A stretch of 64,000 nt of DNA from an uncultured Lachnospiraceae bacterium (GCA_947384285.1 CANDGI010000003.1:1-64000), one strand, 5' to 3'. Counted from the stretch's first letter, positions 32,836 to 42,147 are shown. Notes: a model not told the origin generated them from the sequence alone. A program made the numbers and translations.

Positions 32836-35800
32836 TTTTCTCCCCCTATCTGCTGTGCAACACGCCGCTTATTCACATAATACATATTCAGCAAAAATTC
32901 TATGCTGCTGGCATTCATTTTTCCTCTTTTTTCAACATTCTCTTCCAGTAAATACGGCTCATTCTGCAATGCGCCTATCTCTTTACAAAATTCTCCTAAC
33001 TGCCGCACCAGCGGTTCCCCATCCGTGCGCATTTCGCAATTCAAATCTTTCAATTTTCCGATTCCCCTTATATAGTCATCCCGCAACTCTTTGAAATCAT
33101 TAAAATAGTCTATTTGATCCATTCCCTGATCAATCAGCTGTTCCATCATATGCGCCATAATCCCATAAAATTTAATCATTTTACGTTCATATTTGATAGA
33201 AAGATTCTCTTGTGTGAACAGTTCTTTTTCCACATATTTACAATACTCTGCCAATTCTTCCGCTCGATCCAATATGCCAATTACCTGTTTTTCATCTTCC
33301 TCGCTGTCCCATACCAGTGAAATACCTTCCTCATCTGGCAGCCCTCGCAATTCTATACCAAAATCAATCATCCTTTGGCATGTTTTGTGAATCGCCTTTT
33401 CCAGCATCTCAACCAAACTGACACACAATTCCCTGAATTTTTCATAGCTTAATTGCTGCTTGTCATTCAAACACCACTGGAATAGCAATATATTCTGGCT
33501 TCTATTATAATGTGCTCTGGATAATTCCTGGTTGCTTGGCCATCCAATAGCAAGCATATGCATATAACCAAAGGGAGTTAAATTCATGGCATTGCACATA
33601 AACATATCTGCTGTCTCTTCCCGGTATTTTCCAATGCGCCATGCTGCCATCTTCTTCATCCAGTCCATATTTTGGCTAACAACAAATGTAATCTGTTCTT
33701 CAAAAATCCTATAATTTCCCTTTGTATTGCAATCAATGCCCAATGCCCGTCCCATGGATGACAGGAGACTGTCGTAATCAGATGCCAAATCCCTCTGCAT
33801 TCTTTCTCCAGCCCATTCCCTGCACATTTTTTCATATGCTTTTGCTAAAAATTCCGTTCTTTTGTTGTTTTTATAAGTTTTAACTTTTTCATCATTTCCA
33901 CAAAGATCGTAGATCCAGCTGGAAAATTGAAAAAAGTTATTCCAAATTTTTTTATTATTGGTTCCCTCTTTCTCTATTTGCCCAAACGCTTCCTCCCACT
34001 TTTCCTCATATACAAATTTATTTTCATCCATGATCCATTCCCTAAAACCCATACTTTCCCAAACACAGCAAACATCAATGCTTACATTCTGGCACGCACA
34101 TTCCCAGGAAAGGCCATATGCGCATTTAACAATTTGTTCTGACAGTGCCTCCTTGTCCTCCTCAGTTTCCATCTGTCCAATCAGTTCATCCAAAATTGGA
34201 ATAGCATCCGGACACCGGCTGTTATCTGGTTGATAATGATGCACTATTTCTTTTAAAAATGTACAGAGTACAGATTTTAAGTCATTCTTTTGTTCCCACC
34301 TGTCCAAAACATTACATAAATCGCGGCCCAAACAATATTGAAAGTTACTAAGCGGAGCTTCCTGAAAAGAATATTCCAACAAACCGTCCTCATTAATGTA
34401 ATTGGTTTCTAAATATGCTTCTATCAGAGAATCTTCCAAGCTTCTTCCAAAATTATTATTCCAGTCCCTAAGCCCAGTATCATTTTGAAGCTTTTGAATC
34501 AAATTATTTCTGATATCCCTCATAACGGTACGAACCACATGCCTTAGAAGGGCATCATTCCGTACCTTTCTCGGTTCATACCGGAATTGGTGCGCCACCT
34601 CATGGAATAGTGATGTAACCATTGTCCTCACATTCCCAAGCTCCGACAAGGTTGGAACCCTAATAACCAAACAGCTCCTGTCCCCCTTTTGACTCAACTC
34701 TTTTCTAATTTCCTCCTCTTTCGCCCATTCATCCATTACTCCTTTTTGAAAAAGGGTTTCAACAGACAAATCCCTGGAGGATAAAACCGGAACCACAATA
34801 GGAAGATATTCACAAGAGCCCTCTCCACTGACCAGCCCCATTTTTCTTCTTTGATAAAATTCTGTAAACACCTTAAGGAACTCGCTATATCCGATTAATA
34901 ATTTTTCCATGCTCATATTGGATTCAATGTTATAATTTGGAGTCTGCAGTGATTGCAAATTGTTATTTCTTATATACTGGGCATAACCATCCAGGGCACA
35001 GACGGATTCCCTGATATATTCTTCAAGCAGGCAAAGAATTTCTTCATCTTCTTTTGCTCTATGGTACATTTCCACATATACCTCAATGGAATCCATAATA
35101 ACTTCTAACTGTTCCAACAAAACTGCCGCATAAATACGGGTATCAGAAAAACCATTAATTCCATAACAAAGTTTTATTAACTTATCAAGCAAATTCATAT
35201 AATGCCCCATATTTTTAAGATAATCATTAATCCGAATAACTTTATTACGCACTATCTGGCATTTCTTTGCCACTGCATGATACATTTCACCAATTTTATA
35301 ATCCAAAAAATCATTTCTGGATCCCACAGGGGCAGCATAAATCATAGCGCTAATTCTATCTTTGTACAAATCATTCAATTTATCATTATTTTCATCCTGT
35401 GCTACCAAATACCTTTCATTGATATAAGATAAATAATGATGTTTCATTAAATATCTCATATACTTTACAATGCCATCTTCTCCTGATGTTCCGCCTGCCT
35501 CAGCATTTACACTTGCCGCCTGTTTCTTTTTTTGCAGCTGCCTTCCTGTTTCTTTATAAGCTTTTATATCATCCAACAATTCCAAAAACTGTTTTTCTGT
35601 AATGCGGACACTAAAATCATATCTCCCATTCAAACCATATAGCGAAACACCCGAAAGCATATTGTTTTTTTCCAAAAATTCATCAATATTTTCTTTATTG
35701 CTCCAATATAAATTAGAATAACAGCATCTTAAAACAAAACGATCATTCCTAATCACTTTTTCATGTGAATCCTCATTGTTCTCTCTTTGTTCCTCTATCT

Positions 35801-36452
35801 CTTGTCCAATAATATCGCTTCCAAATGTTAAAAGAGTATATGTCTTATACAGAACAATCTTTCCATGGCCAGTTCCCTCCATAATCCTTCTTCTCAACAA
35901 AGAAGATACTTTAAATGAAGTCTCCGCTTCAGCGCTGCGAATCACCACTGCAAAATCACCTGCTGAAAGCATTTTGTATATACGATACACAAATGTACCG
36001 CCTTTACATAACGAAACAAACTCACTTATGGCAGTATGTAAATCTTTATAAACAGCTTCAATAAGTTCTTCTGCAGATTGTTCTCCCAACGCACGGGAAA
36101 AAACTTCTGGTGTTATGTGCACCTGTATGATGCTTAAAAAATAGTTATTTTTATCTTCCAGCAAAAATGGATCTCCGCATTCTTCCCTGTCCTTTTCTAA
36201 TTCCATCATTTCAGAGCTGCAATATAAAGAATAACTTTGGGCAGCCACATCTAAAACATCTATTTTTTCATCCGGCCATATTCCTATGATAGAAGTAAAA
36301 GAAGACGACAATTCTTTCTTTTCCACTTTCATTACATCAAAATAATCTGTTGCAAAGTAGTCACTTTGTTCCGTTTCATCCACGATATTTTTATCATTTT
36401 GATCCCGAATAATTTTCCTCATTAATCGAACAACACGTACATCTGCTCCCAT
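32823..36452 (-). CDS. Large protein with HEVAH zinc-peptidase motif (unknown)
   Basis: I do not recognise this protein as a whole. The 1,209-residue product (start MGADVRVVRLMRKIIRDQND, ATG at 36452 with GAGAGGGGAAGG upstream) contains SLFHEVAHQF, an HExxH zinc motif at residues 617-621. About 325 residues later KYREETADMFMCNAM offers a plausible glutamate third ligand in an ExxxD context. The N-terminal 300 residues look like a repeated alpha/beta unit (YFLSIIQVHITPE, YRIYKMLSAGDFAVVIRS, RYDFSVRITEKQF) and may be a sensor. The middle is long and helical. There is no signal peptide or membrane helix, so it is cytoplasmic. It lies between a 58-residue basic ORF and a coupled FRG-domain gene. 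A frame extending to 36503 lacks a ribosome-binding site. Confidence 0.75.
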   Translation of the reverse strand: MGADVRVVRLMRKIIRDQNDKNIVDETEQSDYFATDYFDVMKVEKKELSSSFTSIIGIWPDEKIDVLDVAAQSYSLYCSSEMMELEKDREECGDPFLLEDKNNYFLSIIQVHITPEVFSRALGEQSAEELIEAVYKDLHTAISEFVSLCKGGTFVYRIYKMLSAGDFAVVIRSAEAETSFKVSSLLRRRIMEGTGHGKIVLYKTYTLLTFGSDIIGQEIEEQRENNEDSHEKVIRNDRFVLRCCYSNLYWSNKENIDEFLEKNNMLSGVSLYGLNGRYDFSVRITEKQFLELLDDIKAYKETGRQLQKKKQAASVNAEAGGTSGEDGIVKYMRYLMKHHYLSYINERYLVAQDENNDKLNDLYKDRISAMIYAAPVGSRNDFLDYKIGEMYHAVAKKCQIVRNKVIRINDYLKNMGHYMNLLDKLIKLCYGINGFSDTRIYAAVLLEQLEVIMDSIEVYVEMYHRAKEDEEILCLLEEYIRESVCALDGYAQYIRNNNLQSLQTPNYNIESNMSMEKLLIGYSEFLKVFTEFYQRRKMGLVSGEGSCEYLPIVVPVLSSRDLSVETLFQKGVMDEWAKEEEIRKELSQKGDRSCLVIRVPTLSELGNVRTMVTSLFHEVAHQFRYEPRKVRNDALLRHVVRTVMRDIRNNLIQKLQNDTGLRDWNNNFGRSLEDSLIEAYLETNYINEDGLLEYSFQEAPLSNFQYCLGRDLCNVLDRWEQKNDLKSVLCTFLKEIVHHYQPDNSRCPDAIPILDELIGQMETEEDKEALSEQIVKCAYGLSWECACQNVSIDVCCVWESMGFREWIMDENKFVYEEKWEEAFGQIEKEGTNNKKIWNNFFQFSSWIYDLCGNDEKVKTYKNNKRTEFLAKAYEKMCREWAGERMQRDLASDYDSLLSSMGRALGIDCNTKGNYRIFEEQITFVVSQNMDWMKKMAAWRIGKYREETADMFMCNAMNLTPFGYMHMLAIGWPSNQELSRAHYNRSQNILLFQWCLNDKQQLSYEKFRELCVSLVEMLEKAIHKTCQRMIDFGIELRGLPDEEGISLVWDSEEDEKQVIGILDRAEELAEYCKYVEKELFTQENLSIKYERKMIKFYGIMAHMMEQLIDQGMDQIDYFNDFKELRDDYIRGIGKLKDLNCEMRTDGEPLVRQLGEFCKEIGALQNEPYLLEENVEKRGKMNASSIEFLLNMYYVNKRRVAQQIGGEKCHS

Positions 36453-36490
36453 AAAGCCTTCCCCTCTCGTATCTTTTATGTCATTGATTA

Positions 36491-36521
36491 AAGCCCGATA
36501 CATAATATACGTACCGGGCTT
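36491..36521 (-). promoter_or_regulatory. Hairpin between the 58-residue ORF and the large gene
   Basis: AAGCCCGATAC (36491-36501) and GTACCGGGCTT (36511-36521) form an 11-bp stem with one wobble and a nine-base loop. It lies just after the small ORF and about 40 bases before the large gene's start. There is no T-run, so it may tune relative expression or RNA stability rather than end transcription. Confidence 0.5.
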
Positions 36522-36529
36522 CCGATGTT

Positions 36530-36706
36530 TTAAATAATCGTTTGCTTTTTTCTCTTACGTCTGCGTCTGCGTAATTCCAAGCCATATCCTTTCCGTAGCG
36601 AATATTCCCTAAGGCTATCCATCGGATTCTGTCCCTCTGGCATTTTCAAATCTCTTGCAGCAAACGTATCAATTATGCGGCTTTTTTCCAATAATCCTGC
36701 ACCCAT
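36530..36706 (-). CDS. 58-residue protein with Arg/Lys-rich tail
   Basis: This short frame begins MGAGLLEKSRIIDTFAARDL and ends with a strongly basic tail, ELRRRRRKRKKQTII. AGGTGG lies nine bases before the ATG. It starts just downstream of a 17-bp perfect palindrome and is the first ORF ahead of the HEVAH protein and FRG genes on the same strand. The tail would bind nucleic acid or an acidic partner. It may be an antitoxin-like or DNA-binding regulator, but no family is recognised and it could still be a chance frame. Confidence 0.5.
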   Translation of the reverse strand: MGAGLLEKSRIIDTFAARDLKMPEGQNPMDSLREYSLRKGYGLELRRRRRKRKKQTII

Positions 36707-36740
36707 TCTATCTACCCACCTATTGTTTTATTAAACTCCC

Positions 36741-36780
36741 AGAGCAAATGGGATATATAGCATTATATCCCATTTGCTCT
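36741..36780. promoter_or_regulatory. Perfect 17-bp palindrome upstream of the FRG cassette
   Basis: AGAGCAAATGGGATATA and its exact complement flank a six-base centre. On the minus strand TATAAT lies inside the palindrome, about 50 bp before the 58-residue ORF, so it may combine a -10 element and an operator. As RNA it would form a strong hairpin that could also end the ppdK transcript, although only a weak U-rich stretch follows on that strand. Confidence 0.6.
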
Positions 36781-36891
36781 TCCTTTATTCGAACATCAAG
36801 GCACAATATTAAAAGCCCTGAACGTATCGATTTATCTAGTACTATTGTAATCCTTTTTTTGCTCTTTTTCAACTACAATCTTAAAAAATTA

Positions 36892-39522
36892 TTAATTTTT
36901 CTGGGCGATAGCCGCCTGAGCCGCTGCCAGCCTTGCAATCGGTACACGGAATGGTGAGCAGGAAACATAGTCCAAACCAATCTTATGGCAGAACTCTACC
37001 GAAGAAGGATCTCCGCCGTGCTCGCCGCAGATACCGATATGGAGGCTCGGATTTACCGGTTTTCCTAATTTGATTGCTGTTTCCATCAACTTGCCAACAC
37101 CAGTCTGGTCAAGCTTTGCAAATGGGTCGTTCTCAAAAATCTTAGCGTCATAGTAAGCTTCTAAGAATTTGCCGGAATCGTCACGAGAGAAACCAAAGGT
37201 CATCTGTGTCAAGTCGTTGGTACCGAAGCAGAAGAAATCAGCTTCTTTTGCAATTTCATCTGCAGTAAGGGCAGCTCTTGGAATCTCAATCATAGTTCCT
37301 ACTTCATATTCCAATTCAACGCCTGCAGCAGCGATTTCTGCGTCAGCAGTCTCAACAACTACTTTCTTTACATATTTTAACTCTTTGATATCACCGATCA
37401 ATGGAATCATGATTTCAGGCTTCAGTGCCCAGTCCGTATGGGCTTTCTTTACATTGATGGCTGCACGGATGACTGCGCTTGTCTGCATTTTTGCAATTTC
37501 CGGATAGGTAACTGCAAGACGGCATCCCCGGTGTCCCATCATTGGATTGAACTCATGAAGGGAATCAATCAATGCTTTGATATCTTCTACCGATTTGCCC
37601 TGGGCGTCTGCCAGTTTCTTAATGTCTTCTTCTTCAGTAGGAACGAACTCATGCAATGGAGGATCCAGGAAACGGATGGTAACTGGGTTGCCTTCCAAAG
37701 CTTCGTATAATTTTTCAAAGTCTCCCTGCTGATACGGAAGAATCTTATCCAGAGCAGCTTCTCTTTCTTCTACAGTATCTGCACAGATCATTTCACGGAA
37801 TGCAGCAATTCTGTCCTCTTCAAAGAACATATGCTCAGTACGGCAAAGTCCAATACCTTCTGCACCCAGCTCACGTGCTTTCTTAGCATCAGCAGGTGTA
37901 TCTGCATTGGTACGAACCTTTAAGGTTCTGTATTTATCAGCCCATGCCATAATTCTTCCGAATTCGCCTGCGATCGTTGCGTCAACCGTAGGAATCAAAC
38001 CATCGTAAATGTTACCTGTAGTACCATCAATTGAGATTGGATCTCCTTCATGGTATTCTTTGCCTGCTAAGGTGAATTTCTTATTTTCTTCATCCATAGC
38101 AATGTCTCCACATCCAGATACACAGCAGGTTCCCATACCACGTGCAACAACGGCTGCATGGCTGGTCATGCCTCCACGAACAGTCAGAATACCCTGAGCA
38201 GCTTTCATTCCTGTGATATCTTCTGGAGAAGTCTCAAGACGTACTAATACAACCTTTTCACCCTTTTCTGCCCATGCCACAGCATCATCAGCAGAGAACA
38301 CAACTTTACCACATGCTGCTCCTGGAGAAGCGCCAAGTCCCTTACCAGCAGGTGTTGCCGCTTTCAATGCAGCAGCATCAAACTGAGGATGCAGTAAAGT
38401 ATCAAGGTTACGCGGATCAATCATAGCAACTGCTTCTTCTTCTGTTCTCATGCCTTCGTCTACCAAATCGCAGGCAATTTTCAGAGCAGCCTGAGCAGTT
38501 CTCTTACCATTACGGGTCTGAAGCATATAGAGCTTTTCATTTTCAACGGTAAACTCCATATCCTGCATATCTCTGTAGTGATTTTCCAATGTAGCACAAA
38601 CTTCTGTAAACTGTTTGTATGCTGCTGGGAATTTTTCTTCCATCTGAGCAATCGGCATTGGAGTACGAACACCTGCAACTACGTCTTCACCTTGTGCATT
38701 TGTTAAGAATTCTCCCATCAGTTTCTTCTCGCCAGTAGCTGGGTCACGGGTAAATGCAACGCCAGTGCCGCAGTCATCGCCCATATTGCCAAATGCCATA
38801 CTCTGTACGTTTACAGCAGTACCCCAGGAATAAGGAATATCATTGTCACGACGGTATACATTTGCACGAGGGTTGTCCCAAGAACGGAATACAGCTTTTA
38901 CTGCTCCCATCAACTGTTCCTTGGGATCATCTGGGAAATCTTCACCGATTTTCTCTTTATATTCAGCCTTAAACTGAGATGCCAGCTCTTTCAAATCTTC
39001 TGCTGTCAGGTCAACGTCCTGTGTTACGCCCTTGTCAGCTTTCATTTTATCAATCAGCTCTTCGAAATATTTCTTGCCGACTTCCATAACTACGTCAGAA
39101 TACATCTGGATAAATCTTCTGTAGCAGTCCCATGCCCACCGAGCATTTCCTGATTTCTCTGCAATTACATTTACAACAGTCTCATTCAGGCCCAGATTCA
39201 GGATGGTGTCCATCATACCAGGCATGGAAGCTCTTGCGCCGGAACGTACAGATACCAAAAGCGGGTTCTCTTTATCGCCGAATTTCTTTCCTGTGATCTC
39301 TTCCATTTTGCCAATGTACTCATTAATCTGTGACTGGATCTCCTCATTAATCTGACGTCCGTCCTCATAATACTGGGTACATGCTTCTGTTGTGATAGTA
39401 AAACCCTGTGGTACCGGAAGACCTAAGCTGGTCATTTCAGCAAGGTTCGCGCCTTTTCCTCCAAGAAGTTCACGCATGCTTGCATTTCCCTCTTTGAAGA
39501 GATAAACCCATTTGTTTGCCAT
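36892..39522 (-). CDS. ppdK: Pyruvate, phosphate dikinase
   Basis: PPDK interconverts pyruvate + ATP + phosphate and PEP + AMP + PPi; in anaerobic clostridia it works in glycolysis or gluconeogenesis. The 876-residue protein starts MANKWVYLFKEGNASMRELL and has the nucleotide-binding domain, the swivelling domain with the catalytic histidine in GGMTSHAAVVARGMGTC (about 455) and the PEP/pyruvate barrel (GAEGIGLCRTEHMFF, FGTNDLTQMTFGFSRDD, HIGICGEHGGDPSSVEF). The length equals the bacterial enzyme. AGGAGG precedes the ATG. It is a single-gene unit with codon use typical of a highly expressed gene. Confidence 0.98.
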   Translation of the reverse strand: MANKWVYLFKEGNASMRELLGGKGANLAEMTSLGLPVPQGFTITTEACTQYYEDGRQINEEIQSQINEYIGKMEEITGKKFGDKENPLLVSVRSGARASMPGMMDTILNLGLNETVVNVIAEKSGNARWAWDCYRRFIQMYSDVVMEVGKKYFEELIDKMKADKGVTQDVDLTAEDLKELASQFKAEYKEKIGEDFPDDPKEQLMGAVKAVFRSWDNPRANVYRRDNDIPYSWGTAVNVQSMAFGNMGDDCGTGVAFTRDPATGEKKLMGEFLTNAQGEDVVAGVRTPMPIAQMEEKFPAAYKQFTEVCATLENHYRDMQDMEFTVENEKLYMLQTRNGKRTAQAALKIACDLVDEGMRTEEEAVAMIDPRNLDTLLHPQFDAAALKAATPAGKGLGASPGAACGKVVFSADDAVAWAEKGEKVVLVRLETSPEDITGMKAAQGILTVRGGMTSHAAVVARGMGTCCVSGCGDIAMDEENKKFTLAGKEYHEGDPISIDGTTGNIYDGLIPTVDATIAGEFGRIMAWADKYRTLKVRTNADTPADAKKARELGAEGIGLCRTEHMFFEEDRIAAFREMICADTVEEREAALDKILPYQQGDFEKLYEALEGNPVTIRFLDPPLHEFVPTEEEDIKKLADAQGKSVEDIKALIDSLHEFNPMMGHRGCRLAVTYPEIAKMQTSAVIRAAINVKKAHTDWALKPEIMIPLIGDIKELKYVKKVVVETADAEIAAAGVELEYEVGTMIEIPRAALTADEIAKEADFFCFGTNDLTQMTFGFSRDDSGKFLEAYYDAKIFENDPFAKLDQTGVGKLMETAIKLGKPVNPSLHIGICGEHGGDPSSVEFCHKIGLDYVSCSPFRVPIARLAAAQAAIAQKN

Positions 39523-39842
39523 TTGAATTCCTCCTAAAATTTACTTTGGTTTATTGTTATGCGAATATGGATTGCCGTCTGGAAACGCTACCATCCCATT
39601 CCATATTCAGCCATTACACAATAAGACATGCATCGCCGCAAAATGCACATATTTATTCTAACATATTTTGGAAGAATAGCAAGTCTATTTTTTGCTTTTT
39701 TTGCTGTTATATGAATCTTAAGCAACAGTTAAAACACACCTTATTCCACCATAAAACAGGAGGACTCATATGGAATGTAAACATGCGGCGCCAAAAACCT
39801 GGACGGCATCCGTTACTGCAGGAACTGCGGCAGGGATTTTGT
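39523..39842. other. Intergenic between ppdK and the alpha-galactosidase gene
   Basis: This 320-bp gap holds the ppdK leader and a promoter candidate on the minus strand (39655-39682), and on the plus strand the start of a short zinc-ribbon-like relic (39770-39846). The rest is A/T-rich and without recognisable structure. Confidence 0.5.
39655..39682 (-). promoter_or_regulatory. Promoter candidate for ppdK
   Basis: On the minus strand TTGCTA (39677-39682) lies 16 bp from TAGAAT (39655-39660), which carries an extended -10 TG. The transcript would have a leader of about 130 bases. Confidence 0.45.
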
Positions 39843-39846
39843 CTAA
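39770..39846 (+). pseudogene. Frameshifted mini zinc-ribbon ORF
   Basis: A strong AGGAGG precedes an ATG encoding MECKHAAPK. One extra A in the run of five A at the ninth codon would continue the frame as NLDGIRYCRNCGRDFV and a stop at 39844-39846, giving a 25-residue protein with Cys, His and CxxC arranged like a zinc ribbon. As it stands the frame shifts and runs antisense into the alpha-galactosidase gene. It is either a real one-base loss, programmed slippage in the A-run, or a sequencing error. Confidence 0.4.
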
Positions 39847-42059
39847 CTTTCCCCGCAGAGTTCCTCAAGGCAGAGATATATCTGGCAGGAATCATAATTT
39901 TCCACCGGCACAGGCAGAAGAATTCCGCCGCTCATTAACGCAGCGCCAGAATAGGTTCCTGCCAGCTCGTTGTTTTTCCACATGACGTAATTCCCTTCTG
40001 GCAGAAGCCCCTGCAGCCTTACAATTTGAGCCGCTGGATTCCCGTGCAAATCCGTATAGACAACGCCAAGATACGCCTCTTTCCCATCCTTATCTGCATA
40101 TTCCCAGGCAGTGAAATCATGGTTCTCCAGGGGGGATGTGATTCTGTAATAATCTCCAAATTGGAACAAGCGGTAATGCTCCTTGAAAATACGGACCTGT
40201 TCCTTTGCTTCTTCCTTCTCTTCCTTTGTCAGCTTGCTCAAATCCAGCTCATATCCAAAGGTCCCCTGCATCGCGCAGATGCCCCTTGTCTGGAAAGGCG
40301 TAACCCTGCCGTTCTGATGGTTCGGGCAGACAGACACATGGGCAGATACGGAAGACATGGGATACCCAAAGGAGGTTCCGTACTGAATCCTTAAGCGCTC
40401 AATGGCATCCGTATTGTCACTGCACCAAATCTGGGGCGCATAGTAGAGCATTCCTGCGTCGAACCTTCCCCCTCCGCCGCTGCAGCCTTCCAGCAGCAAA
40501 TCAGGATATCTCTTTAGCATAGCCTCCATCACTTCGTAAAGGCCCAGCACATACCGGTGGCGCAGCTCTCCCTGCCGCTCCCTGGGCAGAAGCGCACTGT
40601 AGGCTGCCGCCACAGAACGGTTCATATCCCATTTCACATATTGGATATTTGCAGAATCCAAGATGGCAAACAGCCGCTCTTTAATATACTCCCGCACATC
40701 CTCCCGGCTCATATCCAAAACCAGCTGTGATCTTCCCCGGATGGGTTTCCTGCCAGGCACCACCATCGCCCACTCAGGATGGCTCCGGTAAAGCATGCTG
40801 TCCTCTGAAATCATTTCCGGCTCAAACCAAAGCCCAAACATCAGCCCCATCTCATTCACTTTATCTGCCAGTTCCTTCAAAGAACAGCCCAGCTTGTCCT
40901 CATTGGCAAACCAATCCCCAAGGCCGGAATAATCGTCATCCCGTTTTCCAAACCATCCGTCGTCCAAAACCAGCATGTCCAGACCAAGCTCCGCTCCTTC
41001 TTTTGCAATCTCCAAAAGCTTCTCTGCATTGAAATCAAAATAAGTAGCCTCCCAATTATTGATAAGAATGGGCCGCCTTTTATCCTTCCAGCTGCTGCGG
41101 ATCAGATTCTTTTGGAAACCATTGTGATAGCAATGGGACAGATGGGACAATCCCTGGCTGCTAAAGGCCAGAGCCGCCTCCGGCGCCACAAACTGCTCTC
41201 CTGGCTGCAAGCTCCATGTAAAGACAGAATCATCAATCCCCATCACCAGCCTGGTCTGGTGGAACTGGTCAACCTCTGCCTGTATATGGAAGCCTCCGCT
41301 GTATAAAAGAGAAAATCCATAGCATTCCCCCATCTCCTCACTGGTGGTCTTTTCTGCAAGGATTACAAAAGGATTGTGCTGATGGCTGGAGGTTCCCCGT
41401 GTGCTTCTTAATTCTGTTACTCCGTGGAACAATGGCACCCGTTCCATCTCCCGCTCTCCTGCATGGCGTCCATAGAAATGAATCAAATCCAGGCCGTCAT
41501 GATTCATATCCAGGCAGGAAGACAAAACCTTCGACAGCCGGACTTCCCGGTCTGTCCTGTTCTCAACCATTGCCGCTCTGGTAATGATATCATGCTCCTC
41601 AAATACGCCGTAAAACAGATGCAGATATAATTCTTCCTGGCTGTCCTTTAAAACAACCTCCAACGTGTCAACCGCTTCTTCTTCCGAGGCAAACATAGCT
41701 GGAAGCCCTTCTAACATATATTTTCCATGATAGGTTTGATAGCTGTGGAAAAACATCAGGCAGTCTCTCACTCCTGTTCCCAAATCTGCATACATGCAGC
41801 TAATCCGGTAATCTCCGCTGCCTCTTGCAGGAAATTCCTGGGGCAGAAAATCAAGAGAGTACGTCCTGTCCTCCCTTGCCTCATAAATGTTCCCGGAAAA
41901 TCCCCGGTCTGCCATGGATATCAGGTAAGAATAGTCCGTTTCATCTGTTTTTTTGCCGTAATAAGTATGCAGAAGAACGCCCTTGCTGTCCGCCTTCATT
42001 TGATATGTGCTGTTTTTCGTTTGAAGAGTAAATACATTGTCCTTAATAATAATCGCCAT
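39843..42059 (-). CDS. GH36 alpha-galactosidase
   Basis: This enzyme removes terminal alpha-1,6-galactose from melibiose, raffinose and stachyose. The 738-residue product has the N-terminal beta-supersandwich and the barrel with LVLDDGWFGKRDDD, the nucleophile motif YVKWDMNRS and the acid/base motif EGCSGGGGRFD. The length and motifs fit the intracellular tetrameric type (AgaN/RafA/MelA). The ATG at 42059 is chosen since the family starts MAIIIKDNVFTLQT. It follows the two permease genes, but a hairpin and palindromes in the 285-bp gap suggest partly separate control. Products would be galactose plus sucrose, the latter a substrate for the GH32 enzyme at 22740-24281. Confidence 0.96.
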   Translation of the reverse strand: MAIIIKDNVFTLQTKNSTYQMKADSKGVLLHTYYGKKTDETDYSYLISMADRGFSGNIYEAREDRTYSLDFLPQEFPARGSGDYRISCMYADLGTGVRDCLMFFHSYQTYHGKYMLEGLPAMFASEEEAVDTLEVVLKDSQEELYLHLFYGVFEEHDIITRAAMVENRTDREVRLSKVLSSCLDMNHDGLDLIHFYGRHAGEREMERVPLFHGVTELRSTRGTSSHQHNPFVILAEKTTSEEMGECYGFSLLYSGGFHIQAEVDQFHQTRLVMGIDDSVFTWSLQPGEQFVAPEAALAFSSQGLSHLSHCYHNGFQKNLIRSSWKDKRRPILINNWEATYFDFNAEKLLEIAKEGAELGLDMLVLDDGWFGKRDDDYSGLGDWFANEDKLGCSLKELADKVNEMGLMFGLWFEPEMISEDSMLYRSHPEWAMVVPGRKPIRGRSQLVLDMSREDVREYIKERLFAILDSANIQYVKWDMNRSVAAAYSALLPRERQGELRHRYVLGLYEVMEAMLKRYPDLLLEGCSGGGGRFDAGMLYYAPQIWCSDNTDAIERLRIQYGTSFGYPMSSVSAHVSVCPNHQNGRVTPFQTRGICAMQGTFGYELDLSKLTKEEKEEAKEQVRIFKEHYRLFQFGDYYRITSPLENHDFTAWEYADKDGKEAYLGVVYTDLHGNPAAQIVRLQGLLPEGNYVMWKNNELAGTYSGAALMSGGILLPVPVENYDSCQIYLCLEELCGES

Positions 42060-42095
42060 ATACAAACTACCTTTCTTGATTTTTAAAGAGAATGA

Positions 42096-42121
42096 TACCA
42101 TAATCACTTCGTGACATGGTA
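42096..42121. promoter_or_regulatory. Palindrome upstream of the alpha-galactosidase gene
   Basis: TACCAT (42096-42101) and ATGGTA (42116-42121) are arranged as an inverted repeat with an inner CAC/GTG pair, about 40 bp before the start codon. It is downstream of the likely -10 region, so it fits a repressor site or leader hairpin. Confidence 0.45.
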
Positions 42122-42147
42122 TGGTCACACATGCGCACTTCGGCGCG

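Noticed and set aside
41000-42059. Plus-strand frames opposite the alpha-galactosidase gene
   Set aside because: Short antisense shadows of a gene with clear GH36 catalytic motifs.
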